From: Chitinophaga pinensis
GTDB taxonomy: Bacteria; Bacteroidota; Bacteroidia; UBA7662
NCBI GenBank assembly: GCA_945874665.1
Contig: CAMCHJ010000001.1
Span: 1-64,000, forward strand
Reading direction: 5' to 3'
Length of the DNA: 64,000 bases
This document shows, one piece after another, positions 27,576 to 36,973 of the stretch. The translations under genes and the position numbers were made by a program. Positions within the stretch are counted from its first letter, which is position 1. Each line of letters begins with the position of its first letter. The notes beneath the pieces are model-generated. The model was not told the origin of the DNA. It was given only the letters and a program-made list of their open reading frames with translations, and ran no database searches.

Positions 27576-28442
27576 ATGCAAACGAGCGAAGAAAACCTCA
27601 TTCTGGTCCCTTACGACTTCTCCCCGCCTTCTGACTGTGCCTTGCAACACGCCATTGCCATTGCCAAAGCCGCCTCCGACCGGGTGATGGTGTTGCATGT
27701 GCTCAACAGCGAAAGTAAGTCGATGATGAAAAAAGAAAAGCTATCGATCAAGGATCTCAACGATAAATTACAAATTTTGGTGGCCGACATTACCAAAAAA
27801 TCCGGCGTAACGGCCACCTATGAAATGGAAGAGGGCAGTATTTTTACCACCATTCCCGAGTACGTAGCCAGCAGCAAAGCGCGTTTGGTATTGATGGGCA
27901 CCAGCGGTAAGGTAGGCATGCAGCACATTACTGGGGCGCATGTACTCAAAATTTCGGAAAGCAGTAACGCTCCTGACATCATTGTACAAACCCGTCCCAT
28001 TAAGGCCCACGGTTATAAAACCATCGTGATGCCCGTTGACTCGACCAAAGAGAGCAAGCAAAAAACCACACAAACAGCAGCCTTAGCCCAGATTTTTGGT
28101 GGCGTAGTGCATTTGTTTATAGCTACCGAATCGGACGAGTTTTTAGCCAATAGCGTAGCTGCCAACGTGGCCTATGCCGAAAAAATGTTCAAAAACCACA
28201 ACATCAAGCATAAAGTCGCCAAGGAAAACCCCAAAGGCAAAAGTTATGTAAAGCAAATTTTGGTCTATGCCGAGAGCGTGGATGCCGATTTGTTGGTGAT
28301 CATGACGGGTGAAGACCGTGGTTTACTCGACATCATCACAGGTGGTTCGGACGAGGAGAACATCGTAAATAACAAGGCACAGATTCCAGTGATGTGCATC
28401 GACGCCATGAATGCACAGTATGGCAGCGTGTTTACCTGGTAA
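27576..28442 (+). CDS. Tandem-domain universal stress protein
   Basis: A 288-residue double Usp protein. Domain 1 begins NLILVPYDFSPPSDCALQHAIAIAKA and carries the loop MGTSGKVGMQHITGAHVLKI, close to the ATP-binding consensus. Domain 2 starts near TIVMPVDSTKESKQ and ends TGEDRGLLDIITGGSDEENIV, a degenerate loop. It is separated from the map gene by 46 bp with its own promoter box, so it is probably a single-gene unit or a read-through partner of the preceding lipoprotein, 26 bp upstream. Confidence 0.9.
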   Translation: MQTSEENLILVPYDFSPPSDCALQHAIAIAKAASDRVMVLHVLNSESKSMMKKEKLSIKDLNDKLQILVADITKKSGVTATYEMEEGSIFTTIPEYVASSKARLVLMGTSGKVGMQHITGAHVLKISESSNAPDIIVQTRPIKAHGYKTIVMPVDSTKESKQKTTQTAALAQIFGGVVHLFIATESDEFLANSVAANVAYAEKMFKNHNIKHKVAKENPKGKSYVKQILVYAESVDADLLVIMTGEDRGLLDIITGGSDEENIVNNKAQIPVMCIDAMNAQYGSVFTW

Positions 28443-28458
28443 AAGCCGAAGAAATGCC

Positions 28459-28466
28459 TAATTTTG
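28459..28466 (+). promoter_or_regulatory. -7 box TAATTTTG of map
   Basis: Perfect TAnnTTTG consensus 22 bp before the TTG start of the methionine aminopeptidase gene. Confidence 0.5.
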
Positions 28467-28488
28467 CCCCAGCACAAGCTATTTAGAC

Positions 28489-29271
28489 TTGATACATTAC
28501 AAAACTTTAGAAGAAATTGAACTCATGCGCGCAGCAGCGCAGGTGGTGAGTCGTACGCTAGGCATTGTTGCAGCCGAAATTAAGCCGGGTGTAACGCCCT
28601 TGCAGCTCGATAAACTGGCAGAGACCTACATCCGCGATCAAGGAGCTGAGCCTGCTTTTTTAGGGCTCTACGGATTTCCAAACACCCTTTGCATGTCGAA
28701 AAACGAGCAGGTGGTACATGGCATTCCCGATAACCAGCCGCTGGTAGATGGCGACATCATCAGTGTTGATTGCGGGGCGAAGTTGCACGGCTTTTACGGC
28801 GACCACGCTTACACCTTTGCAGTGGGCGAGGTGAGTGCCGAGGTACAAAAATTACTGCGGGTAACTTTGGAGTCGCTGTACCTGGGCATCGAACAAGCCG
28901 TGGAGGGCAACCGCATTGGCGATATCAGCTTCGCCGTTCAGCAACATGCCGAAAAAAACGGCTATGGGGTGGTGCGTGAGTTGGTGGGCCACGGGCTCGG
29001 CCGCAAGCTGCATGAAAAGCCTGAAGTGCCCAATTACGGCAAGCGCGGCAGCGGTCCACGCATCCAAAACGGCCTCGTAATAGCCATTGAACCCATGATT
29101 AACATGGGCGTTAAAAACATTAAGCAGCTGGAAGACGGCTGGACGATCATTACCGCCGACAAAAAACCATCGGCCCATTTTGAGCACGATGTGGCCATTG
29201 TAGACGGGAAGCCCGAAATTCTCTCTACCTTTAAATACGTGGAAGAAGCATTAGCAAAAACATTAGCATAA
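28489..29271 (+). CDS. map: Methionine aminopeptidase type I
   Basis: A 260-residue metallopeptidase that removes the initiator methionine. Metal ligands are in place: the two aspartates in SVDCGAKLHGFYGDHAYTF, the histidine in GHGLGRKLHEKP, and glutamates in IAIEPMI and near FEHDVAIV. The gene begins with TTG at 28489; MIHYKT is the usual N-terminus of Bacteroidota homologues, and no ATG fits. It is followed after 3 bp by the YebC gene, so the two form one unit. Confidence 0.96.
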   Translation: MIHYKTLEEIELMRAAAQVVSRTLGIVAAEIKPGVTPLQLDKLAETYIRDQGAEPAFLGLYGFPNTLCMSKNEQVVHGIPDNQPLVDGDIISVDCGAKLHGFYGDHAYTFAVGEVSAEVQKLLRVTLESLYLGIEQAVEGNRIGDISFAVQQHAEKNGYGVVRELVGHGLGRKLHEKPEVPNYGKRGSGPRIQNGLVIAIEPMINMGVKNIKQLEDGWTIITADKKPSAHFEHDVAIVDGKPEILSTFKYVEEALAKTLA

Positions 29272-29274
29272 CCT

Positions 29275-29982
29275 ATGGGACGCGCATTCGAATATAGAAA
29301 AGCCAGAAAATTTGCCCGCTGGGACAAAATGGCGCGGATTTTTCCGCGGATTGGCAAAGAGATCACCATGGCCACCAAAGCTGGCGGTCCGAACCCCGAA
29401 ACCAACCCCCGCCTCCGGGTGGCCATGCAAAACGCCAAGGGCGCCAACATGCCGAAGGACCGGGTGGAAGCCGCTATCAAGCGCGCGACCGACAAGGACG
29501 AAAAAGACTACGAAGAAGTAATCTACGAAGGATACGGTCCGCACGGAGTAGCCATCGTGGTAGAAACCGCCACCAACAACCCCACGCGTACCGTGGCCAA
29601 TGTGCGCCATTTGTTCAACAAATACGGCGGTTCACTGGGCACATCCGGTTCGCTGAGCTTTCTTTTTGAGCGCAAAGGCATTTTTAGGATCAATGGCGAA
29701 GGCTTAGACCTGGAAGAACTCGAGCTTGAGCTCATCGACCATGGCGCCGACGACATACAGCAAGAAGAGGGAGAGATTATTGTAACCGCTGCTTTTGCCG
29801 ACTTTGGCACCTTGCAGAAGGCCCTCGAAAAAATGAACATCAACGTCATCAGCTCCGAGCTGCAGCGCATTCCTGTAAGTTTTGCAGAGTTAAACGAAGC
29901 GCAAGAAGAAGAAGTGATGAAACTCATCGAGTTTTTTGAAGAAGACGACGATGTGCAGAACGTATTTTACAACCTGCCTTAG
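29275..29982 (+). CDS. yebC: YebC/PmpR family protein (TACO1-like)
   Basis: A 235-residue three-domain protein, with GRAFEYRKARKFARWDKMARIFPRIGKEI at the N-terminus and GANMPKDRVEAAIKRATDKDEKDYEEVIYEGYGPHG, followed by the conserved TNNPTRTVANVRHLFNKYGG. The family was named as transcription factors, but some members act in translation of proline-rich stretches; which applies here is unknown. The start AFEYR differs from the GHSKW of many homologues, as is common in Bacteroidota. It ends at a strong bidirectional terminator. Confidence 0.93.
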   Translation: MGRAFEYRKARKFARWDKMARIFPRIGKEITMATKAGGPNPETNPRLRVAMQNAKGANMPKDRVEAAIKRATDKDEKDYEEVIYEGYGPHGVAIVVETATNNPTRTVANVRHLFNKYGGSLGTSGSLSFLFERKGIFRINGEGLDLEELELELIDHGADDIQQEEGEIIVTAAFADFGTLQKALEKMNINVISSELQRIPVSFAELNEAQEEEVMKLIEFFEEDDDVQNVFYNLP

Positions 29983-29996
29983 TGCAGTAGCAAGCT

Positions 29997-30032
29997 AAAA
30001 AAGCCGCCTTTCGTCGTAAAGGCGGCTTTTTT
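29997..30032. terminator. Bidirectional terminator between yebC and the M13 peptidase
   Basis: Stem AAAAAAGCCGCCTTT / AAAGGCGGCTTTTTT around a short loop. It has U-tracts on both strands and serves the converging map-yebC and M13 genes. Confidence 0.9.
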
Positions 30033-30042
30033 CTTTTCAGAT

Positions 30043-32070
30043 CTACCAGATCTTTACCTGCACCGCCTCTGGCGCTACCATGCCTTGGCCGGTGCTGCAG
30101 CCCCAGGCCTCCCAGAACTCTGGCATGTTGGCGAGGGGGCCACGCACGCGGTATTCGCCGGGGGAATGCGAATCAGTGATGATGCGCTTGCGGAGCTCTT
30201 TTTCGGAAATGTTTTGGGCCCAAACCTGTGCCCAACCCAAGAAAAAACGCTGCTGCCAAGTGTAGCCTTCTACTTTTAGGTTGATGTCTTGGCCTTCTTT
30301 GGCGTGGATGTAGGCATAATACGCCATGGTAAGGCCTGCCAAATCAGCTATGTTTTCACCTTGGGTGAGGCTGCCGTTGATGTTGATGCCTTCGAGTACT
30401 TCGTAACCATTGAATTGCGCTACAATTTTACCCGTACGAGCCTCAAATTGCTGACGGTCTTCCTCGGTCCACCAATTGCTGAGGTTGCCCGAAGCATCGT
30501 ATTTACTGCCCTTATCGTCAAAGCCGTGCGAAAACTCATGGCCAATCACGGCACCAATGCCGCCATAATTCACCGCGTCTTCGGCATTCGGATCGTAAAA
30601 AGGCGGCTGTAGGATGCCGGCGGGGAATACAATTTCGTTGCGACTAGGCGAATAATAGGCATTAACAGTTTGTGGTGTCATGCCCCATTCGGTTTTATCG
30701 ACGGGCTGACCAATTTTGGCAAGCATTTCGGCAAAGCCATGACGGCGGGTATTGAGTACGTTTTCGTAGAGGCGGTCGGCGCGAATATCGACCTTGCTGT
30801 AATCCTTCCATTTATCGGGATAGCCAATTTTATATTCAAAGGCTGCCAACTTCACCAAAGCCTCGGCCTTGGTGGTTTCGCTCATCCAATCGAGGGCCTC
30901 GATGCGCATTTTGAAAGCAAAGCGCAAGTGCTCTACCATTTCGCTGACCTTGGCTTTGGCATCTTTGCTGAAATGCTCTGCTACAAAAAGCTGGCCTAAC
31001 ACCTCCCCCAAACTGCCGTTGGTAAGGTTTACGGCACGTTCCCAGCGCGGCTTCATTACAGTGGTGCCGCTTAAGGTGGTTTGGTAAAAGCCGAACTGCG
31101 CCTTTTCGAAGGTACTGTTGAGGGTGCCTGCGCTGCTGTTGAGCACCGACCATTTGAGATAGTTTTTGAGGTCTGCCAAACTGCTTTGGGTAATGAGCGG
31201 CTGAAGGGCTTTGATAAAGTCGACTTGGCCCACCACCAGCTCACTAAAATCCGGCACTTTGGCTGCTTCAAAAAAGGCTTGCCAGTTGAGGGCGCCCAGA
31301 CTTGCGTCCTGACTAAATGCGGCCTTTGTAAATTTATTGTAGGTTTTATCGGGATCGCGGCGCTCTACCCGCGACATACTCGCTTGTGCCAACTGCTTTT
31401 CAAGTTCGAACACCTTATCGGCAGCCGCTGCAGCTCCATTAGGGATGCCCGCCAATACAAACAAGCGGCTGATGTAGGCTTTGTATGCCTTTTGAATGTC
31501 GAGCGAAGGGGCATCGGTTTTGAGGTAATAATCACGATCGGGCAAACCAAGGCCGCCTTGGCCGAGATTTACGATGTTCATTTGGCTGTTTTTGGCATCC
31601 AATCCCACATAAAAGCTAAAAAAGCCACCAAAACCGGCAGGACGAAGCTCTCCGAGCAGTTTCATGAGGTCTTTTTTATCCTTGAGCGCATCAATCTTTG
31701 CCAAATACGGCTGCACGGGCTTGATGCCGAGGCGGTCGAGGGTGGCGGTGTCTAGTGCGGAGCGGTAAAAATCGCCAACCAATTGAGCAGAGGAGCCTTT
31801 GGCAACAGGACTGCTGCTTTGAGCCAGTTTATCGAGGATGACTTTGATTTTTTCGTCGTTTTGTTTGGCCAGTTTGTTGAAAGAACCCCAGCGACTTTCA
31901 GTTTCGGGCATGGGATTGGCCTTCATCCAGCCGCCAGCTGCGTATTGGTAAAAGTTTTCGCAGGGGGAAGTAGACAAGTCGAGGTTAGACGGTGTAATGC
32001 CAGAAGTTAATTCTTGAGCCTGAACACCACTTGCTAGTAGCAAGAAAAGAGCAGTGTATAAATTTTGCAT
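30043..32070 (-). CDS. M13 (neprilysin-type) metallopeptidase
   Basis: A 675-residue exported endopeptidase. The signal peptide is MQNLYTALFLLLASGVQAQ. The M13 N-terminal domain begins SPCENFYQYAAGGWMKANPMP. The catalytic domain holds VIGHEFSHGFDDKG (HExxH zinc motif) and GENIADLAGL (third ligand glutamate), as well as NAYYSPSRNEIVFPAGILQPP, typical of the family. The C-terminus ends in a short CGST-like segment with W at the terminus, as in PepO. It probably digests peptides in the periplasm. Monocistronic. Confidence 0.95.
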   Translation of the reverse strand: MQNLYTALFLLLASGVQAQELTSGITPSNLDLSTSPCENFYQYAAGGWMKANPMPETESRWGSFNKLAKQNDEKIKVILDKLAQSSSPVAKGSSAQLVGDFYRSALDTATLDRLGIKPVQPYLAKIDALKDKKDLMKLLGELRPAGFGGFFSFYVGLDAKNSQMNIVNLGQGGLGLPDRDYYLKTDAPSLDIQKAYKAYISRLFVLAGIPNGAAAAADKVFELEKQLAQASMSRVERRDPDKTYNKFTKAAFSQDASLGALNWQAFFEAAKVPDFSELVVGQVDFIKALQPLITQSSLADLKNYLKWSVLNSSAGTLNSTFEKAQFGFYQTTLSGTTVMKPRWERAVNLTNGSLGEVLGQLFVAEHFSKDAKAKVSEMVEHLRFAFKMRIEALDWMSETTKAEALVKLAAFEYKIGYPDKWKDYSKVDIRADRLYENVLNTRRHGFAEMLAKIGQPVDKTEWGMTPQTVNAYYSPSRNEIVFPAGILQPPFYDPNAEDAVNYGGIGAVIGHEFSHGFDDKGSKYDASGNLSNWWTEEDRQQFEARTGKIVAQFNGYEVLEGININGSLTQGENIADLAGLTMAYYAYIHAKEGQDINLKVEGYTWQQRFFLGWAQVWAQNISEKELRKRIITDSHSPGEYRVRGPLANMPEFWEAWGCSTGQGMVAPEAVQVKIW

Positions 32071-32150
32071 GGTTTTTTACCACAATTTAAGCACTTGACT
32101 ACAATTTTCATCAAAAAGCTGCTGATAACCGTGTAATGGCCAAATTGATT

Positions 32151-32158
32151 TATCTTTG
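32151..32158 (+). promoter_or_regulatory. -7 box TATCTTTG of the small lipoprotein gene
   Basis: Perfect consensus 19 bp upstream of the ATG at 32178. Supports that ATG over the earlier in-frame start at 32136, which lies before the box. Confidence 0.6.
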
Positions 32159-32177
32159 CTTAGTAAAATCCAATCAT

Positions 32178-32588
32178 ATGAACAAAAAACAAACTTGGTT
32201 CCTGTTGCTATTGGCTGTTGGAATCACCTTCGCTTCTTGTAAGAAAGACGATCCTATTGTGCCACCAGCACCTACCAACAAAGAGTTATTATCCAAAATC
32301 TGGAAAATCGACCAAATTTTGCTCGATTCTATGGATGTAACTACCTTTTTTACAGGTTTAAGGTTTAATTTCAGAGCTGACAACCTAGCAATCATAACCA
32401 TGCCTGGCGAAAGTCCAGATACTTCTACTTGGTCGTTCAATGCTGCAGAAACACAAATTATACTCGCGCAAGATGGTGAGCTAGACACCTTGAATATTTT
32501 AGCGCTTACCGCTTTGCAACTGAGATTGCGAGGTTATGACCGCGTTGAAGAAACAGAAACGCTCATCACAATGAGCCCTGCACCTTAA
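32178..32588 (+). CDS. Small lipoprotein, lipocalin-like size
   Basis: A 136-residue protein of unknown function. MNKKQTWFLLLLAVGITFASC is a lipoprotein signal (lipobox FASC). The mature part is acidic, with KEELLSKIWKIDQI-like opening (KELLSKIWKIDQILLDS) followed by beta strands FRADNLAIITM and STWSFNAAETQIIL, a pattern seen in Bacteroidota lipocalin-like proteins that measure residual W..W motifs. No close family is recognised with confidence. Monocistronic, between a promoter box and a terminator. Confidence 0.75.
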   Translation: MNKKQTWFLLLLAVGITFASCKKDDPIVPPAPTNKELLSKIWKIDQILLDSMDVTTFFTGLRFNFRADNLAIITMPGESPDTSTWSFNAAETQIILAQDGELDTLNILALTALQLRLRGYDRVEETETLITMSPAP

Positions 32589-32609
32589 AGGTCTTTAAAG
32601 CCGAAATCG

Positions 32610-32638
32610 AGCCATCCCCCAAAAGGATGGCTTTTTTT
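32610..32638 (+). terminator. Rho-independent terminator of the small lipoprotein gene
   Basis: Stem AGCCATCC / GGATGGCT, 7-nt loop, followed by seven T residues. It overlaps the 3' end of the converging DUF5686 gene by 2 bp. Confidence 0.85.
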
Positions 32639-35159
32639 ATATGCCTAACCTGAATCGGAGGCCCCCGCGGGTAGGCTCGATGTTGTTAAACGACACGAAG
32701 AAGTCGGTGCCGATAATGCGAAACGGCCCCGATACATTGTACCCCACCTCAAAATGCCGCACCGAACCTGTAATAAGGGTGCTGGCAAAAAGCGCTTCGT
32801 CGAGTCCATACATCCGCACTTTTTCGATGCGGGTTAAGGCCAAGCGACCCATGCGCACCCTCGAAAACATGCTCAAATAAGGCCCTGAGGTGCTAAAACG
32901 GTAGAATGGCAAGTTTCGATACGACTCGGTTTCATTGCTCTGCAACAGTGATTGGAAGCCGCTGAAGTGCGTATAGTCCATAAAATAAGTGGGTTTGCGC
33001 AAAAAACTGCCTAGCTCGAGGTGGTAAAAAAGACTGTTACCTCGGTACAACTCGCGGTTTTGGTTGATGCCCACCGAAAAACTTTGAAACCAGTCGGGGG
33101 TAAATCCCGAATTAGCTTTGAAGGTAAAAAATGGCCTGTTGCGGTTCAAAACGCGTTCTTCGCCATTTATGCGCGCGGTTTCAGCCCAAGGTCGCCATTG
33201 CATATCGAGTTGCAGGCCTACATAGTTATGTGCTTGAAAGGCGGTATTGCCCATTTCTTCGTTTTGAGGATTATTAGGACTCAGTCCAGCAGGGTCGTTC
33301 CAAAAGGCGAGTCTATAGGTATTGTTTAACGGCGTGCGCTGCGCATATTCGAGCTGGCCGTTCAAGCTCAGTTTGCTGCTCAAAATCCGGGTTGCCCCCA
33401 GTTGGGCATATGCTTTCTCGTACAAAAAGAGAATGTTGTCGTTGAACAACACTGTTTGCAACAGATTTACGGAAGGCGGCACGGGGTCGATGGGGTTAAA
33501 TTGTTTGATTGCCGTTCCTCCTGCCAGCCGCAAGCTGTATTTTTCTTGGTTGTAGGTGTATTGAGCATTCAGCAACGGGCGGTTGCGTGCAATCGAATAG
33601 CGCGCCCGGAGGTCGAGCTCGGTGCTTTGCATGCGGCTTTTACGTGTGGTATAGCGCCAGCGGGAGCTGAGCACAAAGCCTTCTACCGTATTGTAAATAT
33701 CGGCCATGGGCACTATGCCGTGCACTAACCCATCGTACCGCAGCTGTTTCGAGCGCCCTACCCGGTCGATATACTCCCCCAGGCGATAGGTGTGGCCTGT
33801 AACAGGGTGGTACCAACGAAAAACGGGTAGCGACTTCAGGCTGTCTTGCCGCTCCGATATACCCCTTGCCTCATACAGCGAGTCGGCCTGGCGGTACCCC
33901 ACAATTTCCTGTTCTTCAAGCGGCAGCTGACGCAAACTCTTCCACACCGAATCGGGTTGCCGGCGAGCGAGACTATCGATTTCAAAGCTGTATTCCCGAA
34001 AGGGTTGTTCTTCTGCTACCTCCTGCGTTTCCTCTACCCGCTTTTGCAGCTTCTTGACTTCCTTTTTAACCTGTTGATTGCCGGCGGCACCCTCTTGCAG
34101 CCTTTCTGCCATGGGTTTTTGAAGCAATGCTAGCACGCGAGCATCAGACTCGATGCGGTAGTTGCGCACTGAAGTAATGTAACGTACCTCCGCTATGGCA
34201 CCGAGGTAGTTTACTTGCAGGGCTACATCTTGCTTCACCTGCATCCACAACCGATTTACCTCTTGAAATTGCTGCTGTAAGTGATAACGGATGCCGTTAT
34301 CGTCGGTAAACCGCACATCTACACTGTATAAATTAAGGTTTGGTTCCAGCAAATATAAATCACCGGCTAACAGGTATGGCCCTTTAGCCCGTGGCAACAA
34401 ACCAATGCGGATGAGCTTTTTGCCATCCTCCAGCTTCTCGCCGCGATATACAAAGCGGTAGTGTTGGAAGGCTTTGGGAGATAGCGGTGAAATGATTTCA
34501 CCTACCACCGGCCGATAAAAATTAAAATTGGCAAAGTTGATGGATGGGTTGCTGCCAGGCGGGAGGTTTGAGCGGATGGAGACCACTTTTTCTTGGAAAA
34601 AATCGGGTTGGCGGAAACTGATTTCGCTCATCGACTCAAGCAAATAAGTAGTGCCCACTTTGATGTTTGACCGATCCATGAGTTTGCGCACCGCCCACGG
34701 GGCTTTGTTGATCACAAAACTGCCTTTTACGTAGCTATTGGCTTTGTAACTGGCCACGCTGGCCAGGTGCAGGGGCGCGTTGCGGATGGCGCGGCGCATG
34801 ATGCCATAGGCCGGATCTTCGGCGCGGGCATTGATTTTGATTTCGTTGAGCTCAAACACTTGTGGCTCGAGCTTGAAGTTTTGCTGTAGTCCCCCGCTGC
34901 TCACCTCAACCGTGGTTTTGAGCGCGTTATACCCAAGGTAATGGATTTGAATTTGGTAGGCGCCGGCGGGTAAGCTCAACGCGTACTTGCCCTTTTCGTT
35001 CGATATGCTGCTGTGGTTGCCAGGATTGGCTAAAATAGACGCAAAGGGCAGCGGCTCTCCTTTGGCGTTGAGGATGAGGCCGCTGAGCTCTTGAGCAGAG
35101 CCAGGTGTACACATCAACAGTGCGCAAAGTAATAAAACTACATTCCAGCGATTCATCAA
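32637..35159 (-). CDS. DUF5686 outer-membrane protein with carboxypeptidase-like plug
   Basis: An 840-residue envelope protein. After a signal peptide (MMNRWNVVLLLCALLMCTPGSAQ) comes a carboxypeptidase-D regulatory-like domain (LSGLILNAKGEPLPFASILANPGN... about 24-110). The DUF5686 region follows, starting YGIMRRAIRNAPLHLASVASYKANSYVKG near residue 120. The C-terminal half has alternating strands ending FRLGI, consistent with an outer-membrane beta-barrel. The family resembles TonB-dependent receptors but lacks a recognisable plug; its substrate is unknown. A start one codon later (MNRW) is equally possible. Confidence 0.88.
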   Translation of the reverse strand: MMNRWNVVLLLCALLMCTPGSAQELSGLILNAKGEPLPFASILANPGNHSSISNEKGKYALSLPAGAYQIQIHYLGYNALKTTVEVSSGGLQQNFKLEPQVFELNEIKINARAEDPAYGIMRRAIRNAPLHLASVASYKANSYVKGSFVINKAPWAVRKLMDRSNIKVGTTYLLESMSEISFRQPDFFQEKVVSIRSNLPPGSNPSINFANFNFYRPVVGEIISPLSPKAFQHYRFVYRGEKLEDGKKLIRIGLLPRAKGPYLLAGDLYLLEPNLNLYSVDVRFTDDNGIRYHLQQQFQEVNRLWMQVKQDVALQVNYLGAIAEVRYITSVRNYRIESDARVLALLQKPMAERLQEGAAGNQQVKKEVKKLQKRVEETQEVAEEQPFREYSFEIDSLARRQPDSVWKSLRQLPLEEQEIVGYRQADSLYEARGISERQDSLKSLPVFRWYHPVTGHTYRLGEYIDRVGRSKQLRYDGLVHGIVPMADIYNTVEGFVLSSRWRYTTRKSRMQSTELDLRARYSIARNRPLLNAQYTYNQEKYSLRLAGGTAIKQFNPIDPVPPSVNLLQTVLFNDNILFLYEKAYAQLGATRILSSKLSLNGQLEYAQRTPLNNTYRLAFWNDPAGLSPNNPQNEEMGNTAFQAHNYVGLQLDMQWRPWAETARINGEERVLNRNRPFFTFKANSGFTPDWFQSFSVGINQNRELYRGNSLFYHLELGSFLRKPTYFMDYTHFSGFQSLLQSNETESYRNLPFYRFSTSGPYLSMFSRVRMGRLALTRIEKVRMYGLDEALFASTLITGSVRHFEVGYNVSGPFRIIGTDFFVSFNNIEPTRGGLRFRLGI

Positions 35160-35214
35160 TCACGAAGATCATGTTTGACGGCGACTTATGAAATGTTTGG
35201 CGTGTTTTATTCCT

Positions 35215-36837
35215 TCAAGGAAGCAGTAAAACTTTGTGCGTTACAAAATGCTTGTGGTCGAATACCAAGGTTAGCCACAAAAACGGATTGCCTTTATGAG
35301 GCTTTAGGTCGAATTTTATTTCGTTTTCGCCTATTTCCATGTCCTGAAACCGCCCTTTTTCAAGCACCGCTCCCGCCGCATTACTCAACAAATAGTGGAC
35401 ACTCAATAACTCGCTGAGTTCAAAATTAACTGCCACCGCGCTTTTTGTGGGATTGGGGTGTAAAGCAAAGTCGAACGTCTTTTCAGTTGCCTTGCTTGCT
35501 ACCTTTACCCCCGTGCTTTGTGGCTCCCGTACCAATTTTACTGCATACACTTGGGTAGACGCCGAAGTAACGCCGGTATTGTTATTGGTGAATGCGTTTA
35601 AAACGGGACTCACGATGCCTCCTACGATGTGACCCAAAAGCGTGGTGTCGTTTACAAAGGCTTGTAATTTAAACGTTTCGTTGGCGTAATGTGGCACCGA
35701 TAAATTGGGTATGAATTCGGCACTTGCGCCTACCAAAACGGGCATTTGCTCGGGTTGCACAAACTCTGTTAGCTGGCCGTTGGCCTCGCGCGTTACCCGA
35801 CTGATGGTTTTTACAAATGGCACATTGTTGTCTTGCACCAACAGCTCCCCATCATAATAATACTGGGCCAATCCCCCATAAAAAAGACTGTGCATGGTAT
35901 TGCTTGCGCTGTCGTAGAGCGCTGTTTTTGCACTGTGGTAATGGCTCAGCTTCTGCAGAAACTGGGTTTGCGGAAAAATTCCTGTTGCCTTAATATCTAC
36001 AGGATATAAATACGGCAAGTCGATGGTGTGCTGAAAAACGCCCGAGGAAAGGGTATAGCCGGGGGTGCCATCCGGGAAAATTTGCGGCACCAGGTTGTAG
36101 TCGCGGCGGTGCAGGTGAATAGGGTCAGTTTGCACTTGGTAATTGAGCATGGCCAACGTAGTTCCCGGGGCGCTCAGCTCAAATTTGCGGATTTGGTTGG
36201 TGTATTGTTGCACAAAGCCAGGACCATTGCTGGGACCCATGGGGTTGTATCGGCCCACAAATTTATGGCCTCCCACGAGGTAATACATCTCCCCAATTTT
36301 GCCTAGCTGTCCACCAGTTACGGCAAAGGCGCTGTCTTGCAGCTGCTCAAAAGCCCCTAAAATAGGTTGATTAACTAAAACAGCCTGTAGCAAAACGGGC
36401 ACATGGATGCGCAACAAAAACGGATAGGTGGTGTATTGGTTGGCCGTAACCGAAAAGCCATAGCCACCTGTGAGCAGCAAGTATGGACCTTCTTGGTAAA
36501 AATTAAAATTGGTGGCGCTCAGTTGCTCTTGCATGCTGGCTGGCAACGAGCCAAGTGCAACCTGCCAAGTGGTATCGGCCACATGATCAATCACGTATAA
36601 ATGGGCATTGGCTTGGGCCGTGGGGAAGGCGTTAAAAGGTTGCCGCGCGTGAATACCATCTTTTCTGCCCCCAAAAAACAGCCAATAATGGTCCGTTTGC
36701 GCAAAAGCATGCGAGTGCAACCCCGGCAAACCTGTGATTTGGCGCGACTCGAGGGTGATGGTGTAGGGGAAGTTGGTTTGGGCAGTTGCAGCAATTGCCG
36801 CAACACCCAACGTAAATAGAAGAAAAAGCTGTTTCAT
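35215..36837 (-). CDS. Secreted kelch-like protein with T9SS sorting domain
   Basis: A 540-residue exported protein. It has a signal peptide (MKQLFLLFTLGVAAIAATAQ) and several kelch-like blades, e.g. LFFGGRKDGI, LLLTGGYGF and YYLVGGHKFVGRYNP. The C-terminal domain FALHPNPTKSAVAVNFEL...VTHKVLLLP matches type A sorting signals of type IX secretion, so the product is predicted to be released or anchored at the cell surface. The function is unknown. Its promoter region carries palindrome C, shared with the sulfur genes, which is the only hint of physiological role. Confidence 0.8.
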   Translation of the reverse strand: MKQLFLLFTLGVAAIAATAQTNFPYTITLESRQITGLPGLHSHAFAQTDHYWLFFGGRKDGIHARQPFNAFPTAQANAHLYVIDHVADTTWQVALGSLPASMQEQLSATNFNFYQEGPYLLLTGGYGFSVTANQYTTYPFLLRIHVPVLLQAVLVNQPILGAFEQLQDSAFAVTGGQLGKIGEMYYLVGGHKFVGRYNPMGPSNGPGFVQQYTNQIRKFELSAPGTTLAMLNYQVQTDPIHLHRRDYNLVPQIFPDGTPGYTLSSGVFQHTIDLPYLYPVDIKATGIFPQTQFLQKLSHYHSAKTALYDSASNTMHSLFYGGLAQYYYDGELLVQDNNVPFVKTISRVTREANGQLTEFVQPEQMPVLVGASAEFIPNLSVPHYANETFKLQAFVNDTTLLGHIVGGIVSPVLNAFTNNNTGVTSASTQVYAVKLVREPQSTGVKVASKATEKTFDFALHPNPTKSAVAVNFELSELLSVHYLLSNAAGAVLEKGRFQDMEIGENEIKFDLKPHKGNPFLWLTLVFDHKHFVTHKVLLLP

Positions 36838-36850
36838 GCGCCAATTTTGT

Positions 36851-36858
36851 TAAAAGTA
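36851..36858 (-). promoter_or_regulatory. Candidate -7 box for the kelch-like gene
   Basis: TACTTTTA on the minus strand, matching TAnnTTTG at seven of eight positions (final G to A). Palindrome C begins 22 bp upstream, so its centre falls near -41. Confidence 0.45.
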
Positions 36859-36880
36859 CAGCTTTGTTTTCGCGGCACTG

Positions 36881-36894
36881 GTAACCTGCGTTAC
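36881..36894. promoter_or_regulatory. GTAAC-N4-GTTAC palindrome, site C
   Basis: GTAAC-CTGC-GTTAC, 43 bp upstream of the kelch-like start codon and 79 bp beyond the soxB-like stop. Same sequence and spacing as sites A, B and D. Confidence 0.65.
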
Positions 36895-36973
36895 AGAGCG
36901 CTAACGATTATCTTTTACAACTGCCGTTTAAATCCTCTCGATTTAGGGCAGCGACTTATTGGCCGCTTAACAC

